Origin: Saccharomonospora sp. NB11
GTDB taxonomy: Bacteria > Actinomycetota > Actinomycetes > Mycobacteriales > Pseudonocardiaceae
Reading direction: 5' to 3'
DNA length: 64,000 nt
Assembly: GCF_015910535.1 (NCBI RefSeq)
Contig: NZ_JACBJG010000008.1
Coordinates: 62,001-126,000, forward strand
A program made the translations under genes and the position numbers. Positions 25,274-34,220 of this stretch are shown here, piece by piece. Below the pieces are notes generated by a model, which ran no database searches, had not been told where the DNA came from, and saw nothing but the letters and a program-made list of their open reading frames with translations. Every line of letters begins with the position of its first letter. Within the stretch, counting starts at the first letter, position 1.

Positions 25274-26179
25274 GTGCGGATGCGACCGACGTTGAGCTGG
25301 ACACCGACCGGGGTGAGCGCGCCGTGCACTGCCGAGGTGACCGACGTCGTCCGGGTGGTCGGCGGTGGTGGCGTGGTGGTGCTCAGCGGCGCCGGGTTGT
25401 CCACCGAGTCAGGCATTCCGGACTACCGTGGCGCGGACGGGACGTTGACGCGGCATCTGCCGATGACGCACCAGGAGTTCCTGTCCAGCGAGGAGGGGCG
25501 GCGCCGGTACTGGGCGCGCAGTCACCTCGGCTGGGTCACGTTCTCGCGGGCTCGCCCCAACGCCGGGCATCGGGCGGTGGCGGCGTTGCAGCGCAGCGGT
25601 CACGTCACCGGCGTGATCACGCAGAACGTCGACGGGCTGCACCAGGCTGCGGGCTCGGACGGGGTCGTCGAACTGCACGGCAGCCTCGGGCGGGTCGTGT
25701 GTCTCGACTGCGGACACAACAGCTCCCGGTGGCAGCTCGAACAGCGCCTGCGGGCGGCCAATCCCGATTTTCACGCCGATGTCACGCGCGTCAACCCCGA
25801 CGGCGACGTGGACCTGCCCGACGAGCTCGTGCGCACGTTCCGGTTGGTGCCCTGCACCGCGTGCGGGATTGGTCGGCTCAAGCCGGACGTCGTGTTCTTC
25901 GGCGACAGCGTGCCGCGCGCTCGGGTCGAGCGGTGTCGTGACCTGGTGGAGCGGGCGCGGGCTCTGCTCGTGCTCGGGTCGTCGCTGGCGGTGATGTCCG
26001 GGTTGCGGTTCGTCCGGCAGGCCGCGAAGGCGAACATTCCGGTGCTCATCGTGAACCGAGGCGAGACCCGCGGCGACGAGCATGCGATGGTGCGCGTCGA
26101 CCGGCCACTGGGCTCGGCGCTGACCGAACTCGTCGAGCGGCTCGACGGCACGGCCACGCTCGACGCTCGGACCGGGTGA
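25274..26179 (+). CDS. Sirtuin-type NAD-dependent protein deacylase
   Basis: A 301-aa Sir2-family protein with the NAD-binding signature GAGLSTESGIPDYRG, the catalytic TQNVDGLHQAAG, the catalytic histidine in ELHGS, and zinc-binding CxxC pairs (CLDC and CTAC). The length and the STESGIPDYR variant resemble class II (SIRT4-like) sirtuins. It removes acyl groups from lysine using NAD in the cytoplasm. The start is GTG 25274 or ATG 25280, two codons apart, neither with a clear ribosome binding site. It begins about 90 bp after the helicase, but its high GC and intact zinc site fit a housekeeping gene rather than the SIR2 domains of defence systems. Confidence 0.88.
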   Translation: MRMRPTLSWTPTGVSAPCTAEVTDVVRVVGGGGVVVLSGAGLSTESGIPDYRGADGTLTRHLPMTHQEFLSSEEGRRRYWARSHLGWVTFSRARPNAGHRAVAALQRSGHVTGVITQNVDGLHQAAGSDGVVELHGSLGRVVCLDCGHNSSRWQLEQRLRAANPDFHADVTRVNPDGDVDLPDELVRTFRLVPCTACGIGRLKPDVVFFGDSVPRARVERCRDLVERARALLVLGSSLAVMSGLRFVRQAAKANIPVLIVNRGETRGDEHAMVRVDRPLGSALTELVERLDGTATLDARTG

Positions 26180-26271
26180 GGCCCGCCGCATGACCTCGTG
26201 CACGGCGAGACAAGGACGCGGCGGCGGACGACGTTCGGGTCGTGGGGTCGACCTGCTCGCGGGGTGACCCG

Positions 26272-27444
26272 TCAGTCTCGCGCGAACACGCCGCCTGGGC
26301 CGAAGACGAGGTCCGCGAAGCGGTCGCCGATGCGGCGGTGCGTCGCGGAGTCGGGGTGGAGGGCGTCGGGCAGCGGCAGGTCGGCGGCGTCCGCCTCGCC
26401 GTAGAGGGTGCGGCCGTCGAGGTAGTGCAGGTTCGGGTCGCTTTCCGCTCGCTGGGCGACGACGGCGGCGAGGTCGTCCCGGACCGTCGACAGCGTGAGC
26501 CTGCTCGGGTCGGTGGGATCGCCGGTGGCTCGGAATCGCACGACGCCCTCGCGCAGTGCGTCGACGTCGAACGCGCCCGGGCCGGGGGTGTGTTCGTGGA
26601 TGGGACACCACAGCGGCGAGATGACGAGCAGCGGAGTCGTCGGGTGGCCTTCCCGGATCGTGTCGAGGAATCCGTGGACGGCCGGGACGAAGGCGCGGCG
26701 GCGCATCAGGTCGGCGTTCACCACGTTGATGCCGAGTTTGACGCTGACGACGTCGGCGGGGGTGTCCCGGAGGGTGCGGGCGGTGAACGGGTCGAGCAGC
26801 GCGCTGCCGCTGAACCCGAGATTGATCAGGTCGACGGCCCCGCGCGCGGCGGCGAGGGCGGGCCAGGTGGTGCTGGGACTCGCGGCGTTGGAGCCCTGGC
26901 TGATGGAACTGCCGTGGTGGAGCCAGACGCGGTCGCCCCTCGGCACGGGTGCGACGGCGGCGTCGGTGCGCAACGCCACCAGGTGTGTGATCTCGTTGTG
27001 GGGCAACCAGATCTCCACGCGCTTGTCGTGTGCGGGCAGGTCGGAGAAGCGCACGGTGCTCGTCGCGCCGGGTGTGGTTCGGCTGGTTCCGGTGGTCGGG
27101 TCGATGGTGACGACCGTGCCGCCCGTCGCGCTCACCTGGTTGGCGAGGGCACCGTCGACGAGCAGGTCGAATACGCCGCGCGGGCGCGGTGGCACGCCCT
27201 CGTACTCGATGCGGGTGGAAGTGGTGTCGAGCTCCACCGTCGTGGCGCGGGTATGGACGACGAGGCGGACGCCCGAGGGTTGGCTTTCCGCGAGGTGAAG
27301 CCGCTGGTCGGGGCACTGCGCGCGAGCGCGGGCGGGCAGCCGATGCGGCAACAGCCCCTGGTCGGTGTGCTCCAGCTCGATCGCGCCGTGCACGAGCTGG
27401 TCGGTGATCGGGGACGTCGTCACGGGGCCGGGCGAGTGAGGCAC
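26272..27444 (-). CDS. SGNH/GDSL-family hydrolase
   Basis: A 390-aa protein whose C-terminal ~220 residues carry the SGNH blocks: HHGSSISQG (nucleophile Ser), INLGFSGS (block II Gly), KLGINVVN (block III Asn) and PDALHPD (Asp/His). The N-terminal part is a beta-rich domain. Such enzymes hydrolyse esters, often acyl groups on carbohydrates. No signal peptide is visible, so it is probably cytoplasmic. The start is GTG 27444. It is convergent with the sirtuin gene and divergent from the aldo/keto reductase. The substrate is unknown. Confidence 0.82.
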   Translation of the reverse strand: MPHSPGPVTTSPITDQLVHGAIELEHTDQGLLPHRLPARARAQCPDQRLHLAESQPSGVRLVVHTRATTVELDTTSTRIEYEGVPPRPRGVFDLLVDGALANQVSATGGTVVTIDPTTGTSRTTPGATSTVRFSDLPAHDKRVEIWLPHNEITHLVALRTDAAVAPVPRGDRVWLHHGSSISQGSNAASPSTTWPALAAARGAVDLINLGFSGSALLDPFTARTLRDTPADVVSVKLGINVVNADLMRRRAFVPAVHGFLDTIREGHPTTPLLVISPLWCPIHEHTPGPGAFDVDALREGVVRFRATGDPTDPSRLTLSTVRDDLAAVVAQRAESDPNLHYLDGRTLYGEADAADLPLPDALHPDSATHRRIGDRFADLVFGPGGVFARD

Positions 27445-27590
27445 AGGGGCAGGGTGTCAGGGCGGCTGCGACACCGCACGCGAATTTCCAAGGCGTCCCT
27501 CACCCACGGAACGGCGGTGGGCGCGGGGGATAATGCGATGTCACTGGAACGACGGCCCCTCGCCGGGGCCGGTGCGGCGAAGGGCGGACG

Positions 27591-28466
27591 ATGATGGCGG
27601 ACAGCGGTCTCGGTGGCACGTTCACGATGGCCGGGGGCCCGACGGTCTCCCGGATGGGATACGGCGCGATGCAGTTGGCCGGCCCCGGTGTGTTCGGCCC
27701 GCCCGCCGACCGCGACGAGGCCATCGCCGTGCTGCGCACCGCCGTGGAACTGGGGATCGACCACATCGACACCGCCGACTTCTACGGGCCACACGTCACC
27801 AACGAGTTGATCCGCGAGGCACTCGCGCCCTACGACGACGTGCTGATCGTCACCAAGGTCGGGGCCGTGCGCGACGAGCAGGGCGGCTGGCCGCACGCGC
27901 GTTCGCCCGAGCAGTTGCGGGAGCAGGTGGAGTCGAACCTGCGCACGCTCGGCGTGGACGCGCTGGACGTCGTCAACCTGCGCGTCGGCGGTGGTCCCGA
28001 CGGACACTCGCCGGTGCCCGGCTCGATCGCCGAACCGTTCGGGGCGTTGGCCGAGATGCGTGAGCAGGGGCTGATCAAGCACCTCGGCGTCAGCGTGGTC
28101 GACGAGGCCCAGGTGCGGGAGGCGCAGTCGATCGCGCCGGTCGTGACCGTCCAGAACTGGTACAACGTCGCGCACCGGGGCGACGAGGCGCTCATCGCGT
28201 CGTTGAACGAGCAGGGCATCTCCTACGTGCCGTTCTGGCCGTTGGGCGGCTTCACGCCGATCCAGTCCGCGGTCCTGGACACCGTCGCGAAGGATCTCGG
28301 TGCCTCGCCGCAGGCGGTTGCGTTGGCGTGGTTGCTGCACCAGTCGCCGAACATCTGCGTCATCCCCGGGACGTCGTCGGTGGCGCACCTGCGGGAGAAC
28401 GTCGCGGCGGCGTCGCTGGAATTGCCGGACGACGCACTCGCCGCGCTCGACGGCATCGCGGGCTGA
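27591..28466 (+). CDS. Aldo/keto reductase family oxidoreductase
   Basis: A 291-aa TIM-barrel oxidoreductase starting at one of two adjacent ATG codons (27591 or 27594). DHIDTADFYG supplies the catalytic Asp and Tyr and VTKVG the Lys; the position normally held by the catalytic His (family motif DLLQLH) reads VVNLRVGG here, a variant found in a subgroup of actinobacterial members. It probably reduces aldehydes or ketones with NADPH. Its stop lies 3 bp from that of the convergent GNAT gene. The substrate is not indicated by context. Confidence 0.85.
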   Translation: MMADSGLGGTFTMAGGPTVSRMGYGAMQLAGPGVFGPPADRDEAIAVLRTAVELGIDHIDTADFYGPHVTNELIREALAPYDDVLIVTKVGAVRDEQGGWPHARSPEQLREQVESNLRTLGVDALDVVNLRVGGGPDGHSPVPGSIAEPFGALAEMREQGLIKHLGVSVVDEAQVREAQSIAPVVTVQNWYNVAHRGDEALIASLNEQGISYVPFWPLGGFTPIQSAVLDTVAKDLGASPQAVALAWLLHQSPNICVIPGTSSVAHLRENVAAASLELPDDALAALDGIAG

Positions 28467-28469
28467 GAC

Positions 28470-29333
28470 TCAGCGGTCGAGTCGGAGGTCCGGCACTGCC
28501 GCCTCCGGGCGGAAACCCGCGGAGACGTAGGTGGCGACGCCGCCGACGTTGGAGCTCGGCGTGCACACGAGCGCGCTCGACGCGCCCAGCTCCCGCAGCA
28601 TCGCCGCCGCCGCGAGGGTGACGGCGCGGCCGTGACCGCGTCCGCGGTGGTCTCGGTGCACGCCCATCGGTTCCACGAGCCCGGGGCGTCCCGGTCCCGC
28701 CGACCACACCGTCACGGCGGCGACGGCATCGTCCCCGTCGTAGGCGACCAGGCAGCGCGCGTCGACATAGGCGGGACCGGCGGCCATCGCGTGCCAGTGG
28801 TCGGTGGTGAACGTCGAGGCGTCGAACGCGGCGCGCTGGACCTCGACGCGGACGTCGGGCCGCTCGGGGCCGATCACCTCCACGCGGATGGCGGTACCTG
28901 GCACCGGGGTCGTGAGGTCGCGACGCAACGGCGTCCACGGTTCGTCGGGAACCCAGCCACGGTCCGTCAAAACCTCGCGTAGCACGGCGTCCGCAGGAGT
29001 TTCGAGCGACACCGGCCCGGCGGGCAGCGCGCCGCGTCGTGGGTCGGCGAGGTCGTCGGCGAGCTGCTGAGCGAGCCGGTCGTCCCGGCGTGCGTGTGGG
29101 GCGAGGGTCAAGCGCAGCAGTGTCGCGCCGTCCCGCAGTCCTATCGCGACGATCCGCCCGGCGTCGCTCCAGGTGCGGACCGCGGCAGCGGTCGCCTCGG
29201 CCCCGAATCGCCGATACCAGCCGAGGTCGCCCGGGTGCAGTTGCCAGGGAGCGGCGTCGGACTGCCACTCCCGCAACACGGCCACCACCGTGTCGAGCGT
29301 GTCGACGGTCGGGGTGCCGAGGGTGAGGCCCAT
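28470..29333 (-). CDS. GNAT-family N-acetyltransferase
   Basis: A 287-aa protein with a clear C-terminal GNAT domain: the acetyl-CoA pyrophosphate loop VHRDHRGRGHGRAV and the following helix, then CTPSSNVGGVATYVSAGF. The N-terminal half looks like a second, degenerate GNAT fold. ATG 29333 is chosen because GGGAT lies about 7 nt upstream; a longer in-frame start at GTG 29369 is possible. It transfers an acetyl group from acetyl-CoA to an unknown amine. Confidence 0.8.
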   Translation of the reverse strand: MGLTLGTPTVDTLDTVVAVLREWQSDAAPWQLHPGDLGWYRRFGAEATAAAVRTWSDAGRIVAIGLRDGATLLRLTLAPHARRDDRLAQQLADDLADPRRGALPAGPVSLETPADAVLREVLTDRGWVPDEPWTPLRRDLTTPVPGTAIRVEVIGPERPDVRVEVQRAAFDASTFTTDHWHAMAAGPAYVDARCLVAYDGDDAVAAVTVWSAGPGRPGLVEPMGVHRDHRGRGHGRAVTLAAAAMLRELGASSALVCTPSSNVGGVATYVSAGFRPEAAVPDLRLDR

Positions 29334-29385
29334 GGCGCGATCCCACACCAGCCGCCCGAATCCGCGCACCCGATTTTCGCCCGGC

Positions 29386-29691
29386 TCAGACGCCCAACCA
29401 CAGAATCGTCAGGAAGCCGAACACGGGCAGACCGAAGAGTGCGACCTCCCGGAACGGCCGAGGCCGCCGCCAGGCGAACGCGTAGGTGAGGGGAGTGCCC
29501 AGGAGGGTGATCGCGGTCATTCCCGGGCCGAAGTCGTAGTAGAGCACGTCGACGTCGGGCGGCCCGAGCACGAGCACGAGCACGGCCGTGGCCGTGACCG
29601 CCCAGAGCGCCATCGCGCCCAGGGACAGCAACAAGCCGCGCAGCCGATGGCGTTCGTCCCGCGCGTGTGATTCGGGTCGGTGGTCGCTCAT
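29386..29691 (-). CDS. Small membrane protein
   Basis: A 101-aa protein with three predicted membrane segments (around LLLSLGAMALWAVTATAVLVL, the DFGPGMTAITLLGTPLTYAF region and VALFGLPVFGFLTILWL) after a charged, His/Arg-rich N-terminus. ATG 29691 is preferred over the frame opening at 29751, which would add a Cys/Arg-rich stretch with no other support. No family is recognised. Confidence 0.6.
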   Translation of the reverse strand: MSDHRPESHARDERHRLRGLLLSLGAMALWAVTATAVLVLVLGPPDVDVLYYDFGPGMTAITLLGTPLTYAFAWRRPRPFREVALFGLPVFGFLTILWLGV

Positions 29692-29866
29692 GGCAGGTGA
29701 CGGTAGGGCGGCGCGTCTCCTCGTGTCGCGGTCGTGACAGCAACAGGACATCGTGCGCCGCAGGGACGCCGCGTGTCATCAAATCCTCAGGTACACCCCG
29801 CGATCGTGGGAGCACCGAACCGTCCGGCTCCGGACGGCGCAGTCCCACGGAGAAACGGGAGTCGAG

Positions 29867-30301
29867 ATGAAGGAGAACAACGCCCGGATGCCCCTGGCCC
29901 TGAAGCTGGTCTTGGGTGTCCTCTTCTTCCAGGCGCTGATCAACACGGCCGGCGGGGTGTTCATGTTCGTCCTCGCGGCGGAGGACGTCGATCACGGCAG
30001 GGAGGTGCCGAGTCTGGTCTACGTGCTGGCCGGGGTGTCGGTGTTCCTCGGTCTGACCCTGCTGGTGTGCGCGGTGTTGCTGATCCGTCGGGTGCTCGCG
30101 GCCCGGCCCGTCGTCGCGGGCATCGAGGTCCTCGGTGTCGCCAACGGCCTTCTCGGACTCGTCCTGGGCGCACCCGAGTACCTGGCCGGGCTGGGTCTGG
30201 CGATGCTGGTCCTGATGCACCTCTTCCGTCGTGAGGTGACCGAGTGGCTCGACCCGCGCCCGCTGGGCCAGAACGACCCGGCCACGCCGGCGACCCGCTG
30301 A
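29867..30301 (+). CDS. Four-helix membrane protein
   Basis: A 144-aa integral membrane protein with about four hydrophobic segments and a short charged N-terminus (MKENNARMP). The start is ATG 29867, with CGGGAG upstream; an in-frame opening at 29753 would add residues with no membrane or family pattern. Its stop is followed at once by a bidirectional hairpin. The function is unknown. Confidence 0.7.
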   Translation: MKENNARMPLALKLVLGVLFFQALINTAGGVFMFVLAAEDVDHGREVPSLVYVLAGVSVFLGLTLLVCAVLLIRRVLAARPVVAGIEVLGVANGLLGLVLGAPEYLAGLGLAMLVLMHLFRREVTEWLDPRPLGQNDPATPATR

Positions 30302-30305
30302 GAGT

Positions 30306-30336
30306 GCCGCCTCGACCGGTCAGTCGTCGAGGCGGC
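30306..30336. terminator. Bidirectional hairpin between convergent genes
   Basis: GCCGCCTCGAC (30306-30316) and its exact inverted copy (30326-30336) form an 11-bp stem with a 9-nt loop, between a membrane-protein gene and the end of the Lrp-type regulator. It probably terminates both transcripts. Confidence 0.7.
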
Positions 30337-31297
30337 CTTCCGCGCGCCCGAGCCAGTACCGCTTGCGCACCTCCCGCACCACGGACACGTCGAACGACGC
30401 GACGCCGGGCAGGTCGGCCAGGTCCACGGTGAGCAGTTCGGCGAGCGCGTCCTCGTCCTCGAAGATTCCGTGGTGCACCACCGACGAGCTGCCCGCCACG
30501 ATCGTCACGTAGCGGGCGGAGCGGTGGTCGGCCAGCGCCTCGGCCACGGGCTTGATGGCCGGGGGCGTGACCGTGAGCGCCACGATCGCTTCCAGGGAGT
30601 AACCGAGGAAGTTCGGCTCGATCTCCACGCGCGGGCGCACGATGCCGCGGCGCAGCAGCGCCTGCACCATGCGGTAGGCGGTGGACTGCCCGACACCCAA
30701 CTCGCGCGCCACCTGCGCCGTCGACATGCGCCCGTTGCCCCGCAACAGCCGCAGCGTGGCCCACATGTCGTCGTCGAGCTCCAGCGGTTCGTCCAGCTTG
30801 TCCACGTTGTCGGTGGTCAGGGCCGAGACCTGCTCGTCGGTGAGCCGGGGCAGGCGCCACGAGTCGGCCTTCGTGACTCCGCGCAGCACGAGTTCGGTGT
30901 GGGTGGAGCGCACGCCGTCGAGGGAGGGGACACGGTCCAGCAACGCGGGCAGGTCGTCGTCGTGCCCGGGCTGCATCGTGCAGAAGACGTCGGCGCGCCC
31001 GGTGGTGGTCGCCACGAACTGGGTCTGGGGCAGCTCGGCGAGTGCGCTCGCGACCTTGTCCGACTCGCCGGGAGCGGTGTCGACCCAGACGTGCCAGGGG
31101 TTGCCGCGGCCCGTGATGGGCCAGTCGAGCTGTCCGATGACGCGCAGCAGGCGGGCCGACTCCAGTCGCGCGAGCCGTCGGCTGACGGTGCTCGACGACC
31201 AGCCCAGCACCTCGGAGAGCCGGGACAAGGGGGCCCTGGGGGCCACCTGAAGAGCTGCGACGAGGTCCAGATCCTCCGCGTCGAGGGACTCGCTCAT
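30320..31297 (-). CDS. Lrp/AsnC-family regulator with two HTH-ligand units
   Basis: A 325-aa protein with two Lrp-type units in tandem. The first HTH is near the N-terminus (LSEVLGWSSSTVSRRLARLE) and the second is around residue 150-200 (ARELGVGQSTAYRMVQALL); each is followed by a RAM-like alpha/beta region. Such tandem forms are common in actinobacteria and act as local transcription regulators responding to amino acids or related ligands. ATG 31297 begins the first HTH unit; longer frames are unsupported. It is transcribed divergently from the AbgT/M20 pair and is the likely regulator of that pair. Confidence 0.85.
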   Translation of the reverse strand: MSESLDAEDLDLVAALQVAPRAPLSRLSEVLGWSSSTVSRRLARLESARLLRVIGQLDWPITGRGNPWHVWVDTAPGESDKVASALAELPQTQFVATTTGRADVFCTMQPGHDDDLPALLDRVPSLDGVRSTHTELVLRGVTKADSWRLPRLTDEQVSALTTDNVDKLDEPLELDDDMWATLRLLRGNGRMSTAQVARELGVGQSTAYRMVQALLRRGIVRPRVEIEPNFLGYSLEAIVALTVTPPAIKPVAEALADHRSARYVTIVAGSSSVVHHGIFEDEDALAELLTVDLADLPGVASFDVSVVREVRKRYWLGRAEGRLDD

Positions 31298-31357
31298 GCA
31301 CGGAATGTAGCACCGGGCTGGGCGCCTGTGAATAGAAGCGGCATTTTGAACTCCCTC

Positions 31358-31387
31358 TTGACTAATCTGCCTATCGGTCCGTCTAAT
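31358..31387 (+). promoter_or_regulatory. Sigma-70-type promoter of the AbgT/M20 operon
   Basis: TTGACT (31358-31363) and TCTAAT (31382-31387), separated by 18 bp, each match the housekeeping consensus at five of six positions. A start about 7 bp downstream would leave a leader of under 40 nt before GTG 31432. The adjacent AT-rich sequence towards the Lrp gene could hold its operator. Confidence 0.5.
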
Positions 31388-31431
31388 TCTCGAAACTTCC
31401 TTGCAGCCCGACCCGAACGGATTCATCGACC

Positions 31432-32988
31432 GTGGCCGAGACGACAGAGACGGTCTCCTCCGAGAAGACCTCCCGCACCGTGCGCGTGACACTGAAGGTG
31501 CTCGCGGGCATCGAGCGGCTGGGCAACAAGCTGCCCCACCCCTTCTGGCTGTTCGTGATCATGGCCGGGATCGTGGTCGTCCTGAGCGCCGTCCTGGACG
31601 CGCTGGGCGCCTTCGCCATCTCGCCGACGAACGGTGAACGCGTCGAGATCAAGAGCTTGCTCTCCGCCGAGGGCATCCAGACGATGATCGGCGGGGCGGT
31701 GGAGAACTTCGCCGCGTTCCCGCCGCTTGCGCTCATCATCGTGGTGATGCTCGGCGTGTCGGTGGCCGAGCGCAGCGGGATGCTCTCCGCGCTGCTGCGC
31801 CGCACCGTGACGCGCGTTCCCCCGAAGTACCTGACCTTCGCCTTGGCGGTCACGGGTGTGTCCGCCAGCGTCCTCTCCGACGCCGCGTACGTGGTGCTGA
31901 TCCCGCTCGGCGCGCTCGTGTTCAAGGCGGCGGGCCGCAGCCCGATCCTGGGCACGGTCGTGGCGTTCGGCTCGATCTCGGCGGGGTACGACGCGTCGGT
32001 GCTCGTCACCGCCGGTGACGTGCTCTTCGCGGGCATCAGCACGAGTGCCGCCGACCTCATCGAGCCCGGCTACGTGGTCAACCCGCTCGCCAACTACTTC
32101 TTCACCGCTGTGTCGGCGGTCTTCCTCGGTCTGCTCATCACGCTGGTCACCGAGTTCCTGCTCACCAAGCGCACGGCGAAGATGGCCGTGGACGGCGACG
32201 GGGGCGACCAGGACCTCGGCGAGATGGAGTTGACCGACAAGGAGCGCAAGGGTCTGCGCTACGCCGGGCTGTCCCTGCTCGCGCTCGCCATCCTCGTCGC
32301 TGCCGCGCTCATCCCGTCCGGTTCCCCGTTCCGCGGTGAGGACGGCGGTGTGCTGACCTCGCCGATCATCACCGGCATCGCCATGGTGCTCGGACTGGCG
32401 TTCCTCGTCATGGGCGCCGTCTACGGCCGCGTCGTGGGCACGCTGCCCAAGGCCGCCGACATCCCGGCCGCGATGGCCACCGGCGTGCGCGACCTGGCGC
32501 CCGTGATGGTGCTGTTCTTCGCGGCGAGCCAGTTCATCGCCTACTTCAAGTGGACGTCGATGGGCGAGGTCATCGCCATCCGGGGCGCGGACCTGCTCGG
32601 TGCCCTCGGCGTGCACCCGCTGATGATGCTCATCGGCCTGATCCTCGTCGCCGCGGTGATGAACATCTTCATCACGAGCGGGTCCGCGCAGTGGACGCTC
32701 ATCGCTCCGGTCTTCGTGCCCATGTTCATGCTGCTGGACGTGCCGCCCGAGACCACCCAGGCGGTGTTCCGCATCGCCGACTCGGCCACCAACCTCATCA
32801 GCCCCATGAGCCCGTACTTCGTCATGGCTCTCGGCTTCCTGCAGCGCTACCGCAAGAACGCGGGTATCGGCACCCTGATGTCGCTGACACTGCCGATCTC
32901 CGTCGTGGTGCTGGTGTCGTGGACGTTGCTCTTCGTCGCCTGGTGGCTGACCGGCATCCCGCTGGGCCCGGGCGTGGACGTCCGCTGA
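31432..32988 (+). CDS. AbgT-family transporter
   Basis: A 518-aa inner-membrane protein with about 12-13 hydrophobic segments and the AbgT family hallmarks: the PHPFWLFVIMAG segment near the N-terminus and the conserved SGSAQWTLIAPVFVPMFM and NLISPMSPYFV hairpin regions. AbgT family members import p-aminobenzoyl-glutamate or export sulfonamides. It starts at GTG 31432 with only a weak ribosome binding site. It is followed after 28 bp by an M20 carboxypeptidase, which favours import of an amidated amino acid substrate for cleavage inside the cell. Confidence 0.9.
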   Translation: MAETTETVSSEKTSRTVRVTLKVLAGIERLGNKLPHPFWLFVIMAGIVVVLSAVLDALGAFAISPTNGERVEIKSLLSAEGIQTMIGGAVENFAAFPPLALIIVVMLGVSVAERSGMLSALLRRTVTRVPPKYLTFALAVTGVSASVLSDAAYVVLIPLGALVFKAAGRSPILGTVVAFGSISAGYDASVLVTAGDVLFAGISTSAADLIEPGYVVNPLANYFFTAVSAVFLGLLITLVTEFLLTKRTAKMAVDGDGGDQDLGEMELTDKERKGLRYAGLSLLALAILVAAALIPSGSPFRGEDGGVLTSPIITGIAMVLGLAFLVMGAVYGRVVGTLPKAADIPAAMATGVRDLAPVMVLFFAASQFIAYFKWTSMGEVIAIRGADLLGALGVHPLMMLIGLILVAAVMNIFITSGSAQWTLIAPVFVPMFMLLDVPPETTQAVFRIADSATNLISPMSPYFVMALGFLQRYRKNAGIGTLMSLTLPISVVVLVSWTLLFVAWWLTGIPLGPGVDVR

Positions 32989-33016
32989 CCTCTCGAAACA
33001 CAAGGAGACACACACG

Positions 33017-34171
33017 ATGGCATTGGACGACGTCGCCACCTGGACCAAGCAGGCGCTGCCCGAGCTGACCGACGACCTGCGGATGCTCGTGGAGCTGGAG
33101 ACGCCCAGCAACGACAAGGCGCTCCTCGACCGCGGACTCGACGCCCTGACGCGGTGGCTGGTCGACCGGCTCGGCGAGCCGGACGAGTCGGCCCGTCACC
33201 ACGGCGGCGAGTACGGCGACGCGCTCGAAGCGACCTACACCGGCAGCGAGCCGGGCACCGTGCTGGTGCTCTGCCACTACGACACCGTGTGGCCCGCGGG
33301 CACACTCGCGGAGTGGCCGTTCGAGGTGCGCGACGGCCGCGCCACCGGACCCGGCGTGTTCGACATGAAGCACGGCATCGTGCAGGCGGTGTGGGCGCTG
33401 CGGTGCCTGCGCGAACTCGACCTGCCGAGGCCGACGGTGCGGTTCCTGTTCAACGGTGACGAGGAGATCGGCAGCCCCGCCGCCCGCCCCCACATCGAGC
33501 GGCTCAGCGAGGACGCGCGTGCCACGCTCGTGCTGGAGGCGTCGGTCGACGGCAAGCTGAAGACGGCGCGCAAGGGCGTCGGCCTCTTCGACGTCACCGT
33601 GGAGGGCATCGAGGCCCACGCGGGCCTGGAGCCGGAGAAGGGTGTCAGCGCCATCCACCAGCTCGCGGAGCTGATCCCGCAGATCGTGGCCGCCGCCGCG
33701 CCGGAGAAGGGCACCACGATCAACGTCGGACTCGTCGAGGGCGGCAGCGGTCGCAATGTCGTGGCCCGGCACGCGACGTGCGGCATCGACATCCGGGTGG
33801 CCGACCCGGCCGAGCAGACTCGGCTCGACGAGGCGTTCGCGGCGCTGCGGCCGTCGGACTCCCGTGCGCGCCTGACCGTGAAGGGCCAGTGGAACCGGCC
33901 TCCCATGGTCGAGCACGAGGAGTCCAAGGCCCTGTTCGCCGTCGCCAAGGACGTGGCCGACGGACTCGGCTGGGCCACTCTCGACGGTGTCGCCGTCGGC
34001 GGTGCGAGCGACGGCAACTTCGTCTCCGGCCTCGGCCGTCCGGTGCTGGACGGGCTCGGCGCGGTGGGTGCGGGCGCGCACGCCCGCCACGAGCACGTGC
34101 TGCTCGACCACCTGCCCAGTCGGACCGCGCTGGTCGCCGGCATCCTGACCGCGCTGGCCGAGCGCGACTGA
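33017..34171 (+). CDS. M20 metallopeptidase, glutamate carboxypeptidase (CPG2)-like
   Basis: A 384-aa M20 peptidase with the dinuclear zinc site: HYDTVWPAGT (His, Asp), FDMKHG (bridging Asp), NGDEEIGS (catalytic and ligand Glu) and a late HARHEHV histidine. GIEAHAGLEPEKGVS begins the dimerisation domain. By sequence pattern it resembles carboxypeptidase G2, which removes glutamate from folates and p-aminobenzoyl-glutamate. ATG 33017 has AAGGAGA about 9 nt upstream. Placed behind an AbgT transporter, it likely hydrolyses the imported conjugate. The exact substrate is inferred. Confidence 0.87.
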   Translation: MALDDVATWTKQALPELTDDLRMLVELETPSNDKALLDRGLDALTRWLVDRLGEPDESARHHGGEYGDALEATYTGSEPGTVLVLCHYDTVWPAGTLAEWPFEVRDGRATGPGVFDMKHGIVQAVWALRCLRELDLPRPTVRFLFNGDEEIGSPAARPHIERLSEDARATLVLEASVDGKLKTARKGVGLFDVTVEGIEAHAGLEPEKGVSAIHQLAELIPQIVAAAAPEKGTTINVGLVEGGSGRNVVARHATCGIDIRVADPAEQTRLDEAFAALRPSDSRARLTVKGQWNRPPMVEHEESKALFAVAKDVADGLGWATLDGVAVGGASDGNFVSGLGRPVLDGLGAVGAGAHARHEHVLLDHLPSRTALVAGILTALAERD

Positions 34172-34181
34172 GAAGACCGTG

Positions 34182-34220
34182 CGTGGTGGTCGGCGCCGTC
34201 AGTGCGCGCCGACCACCACG
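34182..34220. terminator. Strong bidirectional hairpin between convergent genes
   Basis: A 15-bp perfect stem (CGTGGTGGTCGGCGC at 34182-34196 with its inverted copy at 34206-34220) and a 9-nt loop lies between the M20 gene and the convergent flavoprotein gene; the right arm is inside the latter's 3' end. Confidence 0.78.

Noticed and set aside
25274-26179. The sirtuin as a defence SIR2 effector (Thoeris or Argonaute-type)
   Set aside because: It is a single-domain sirtuin with an intact zinc site and class II signatures and the high GC of core genes; no ThsA-like, TIR or Argonaute partner is present.
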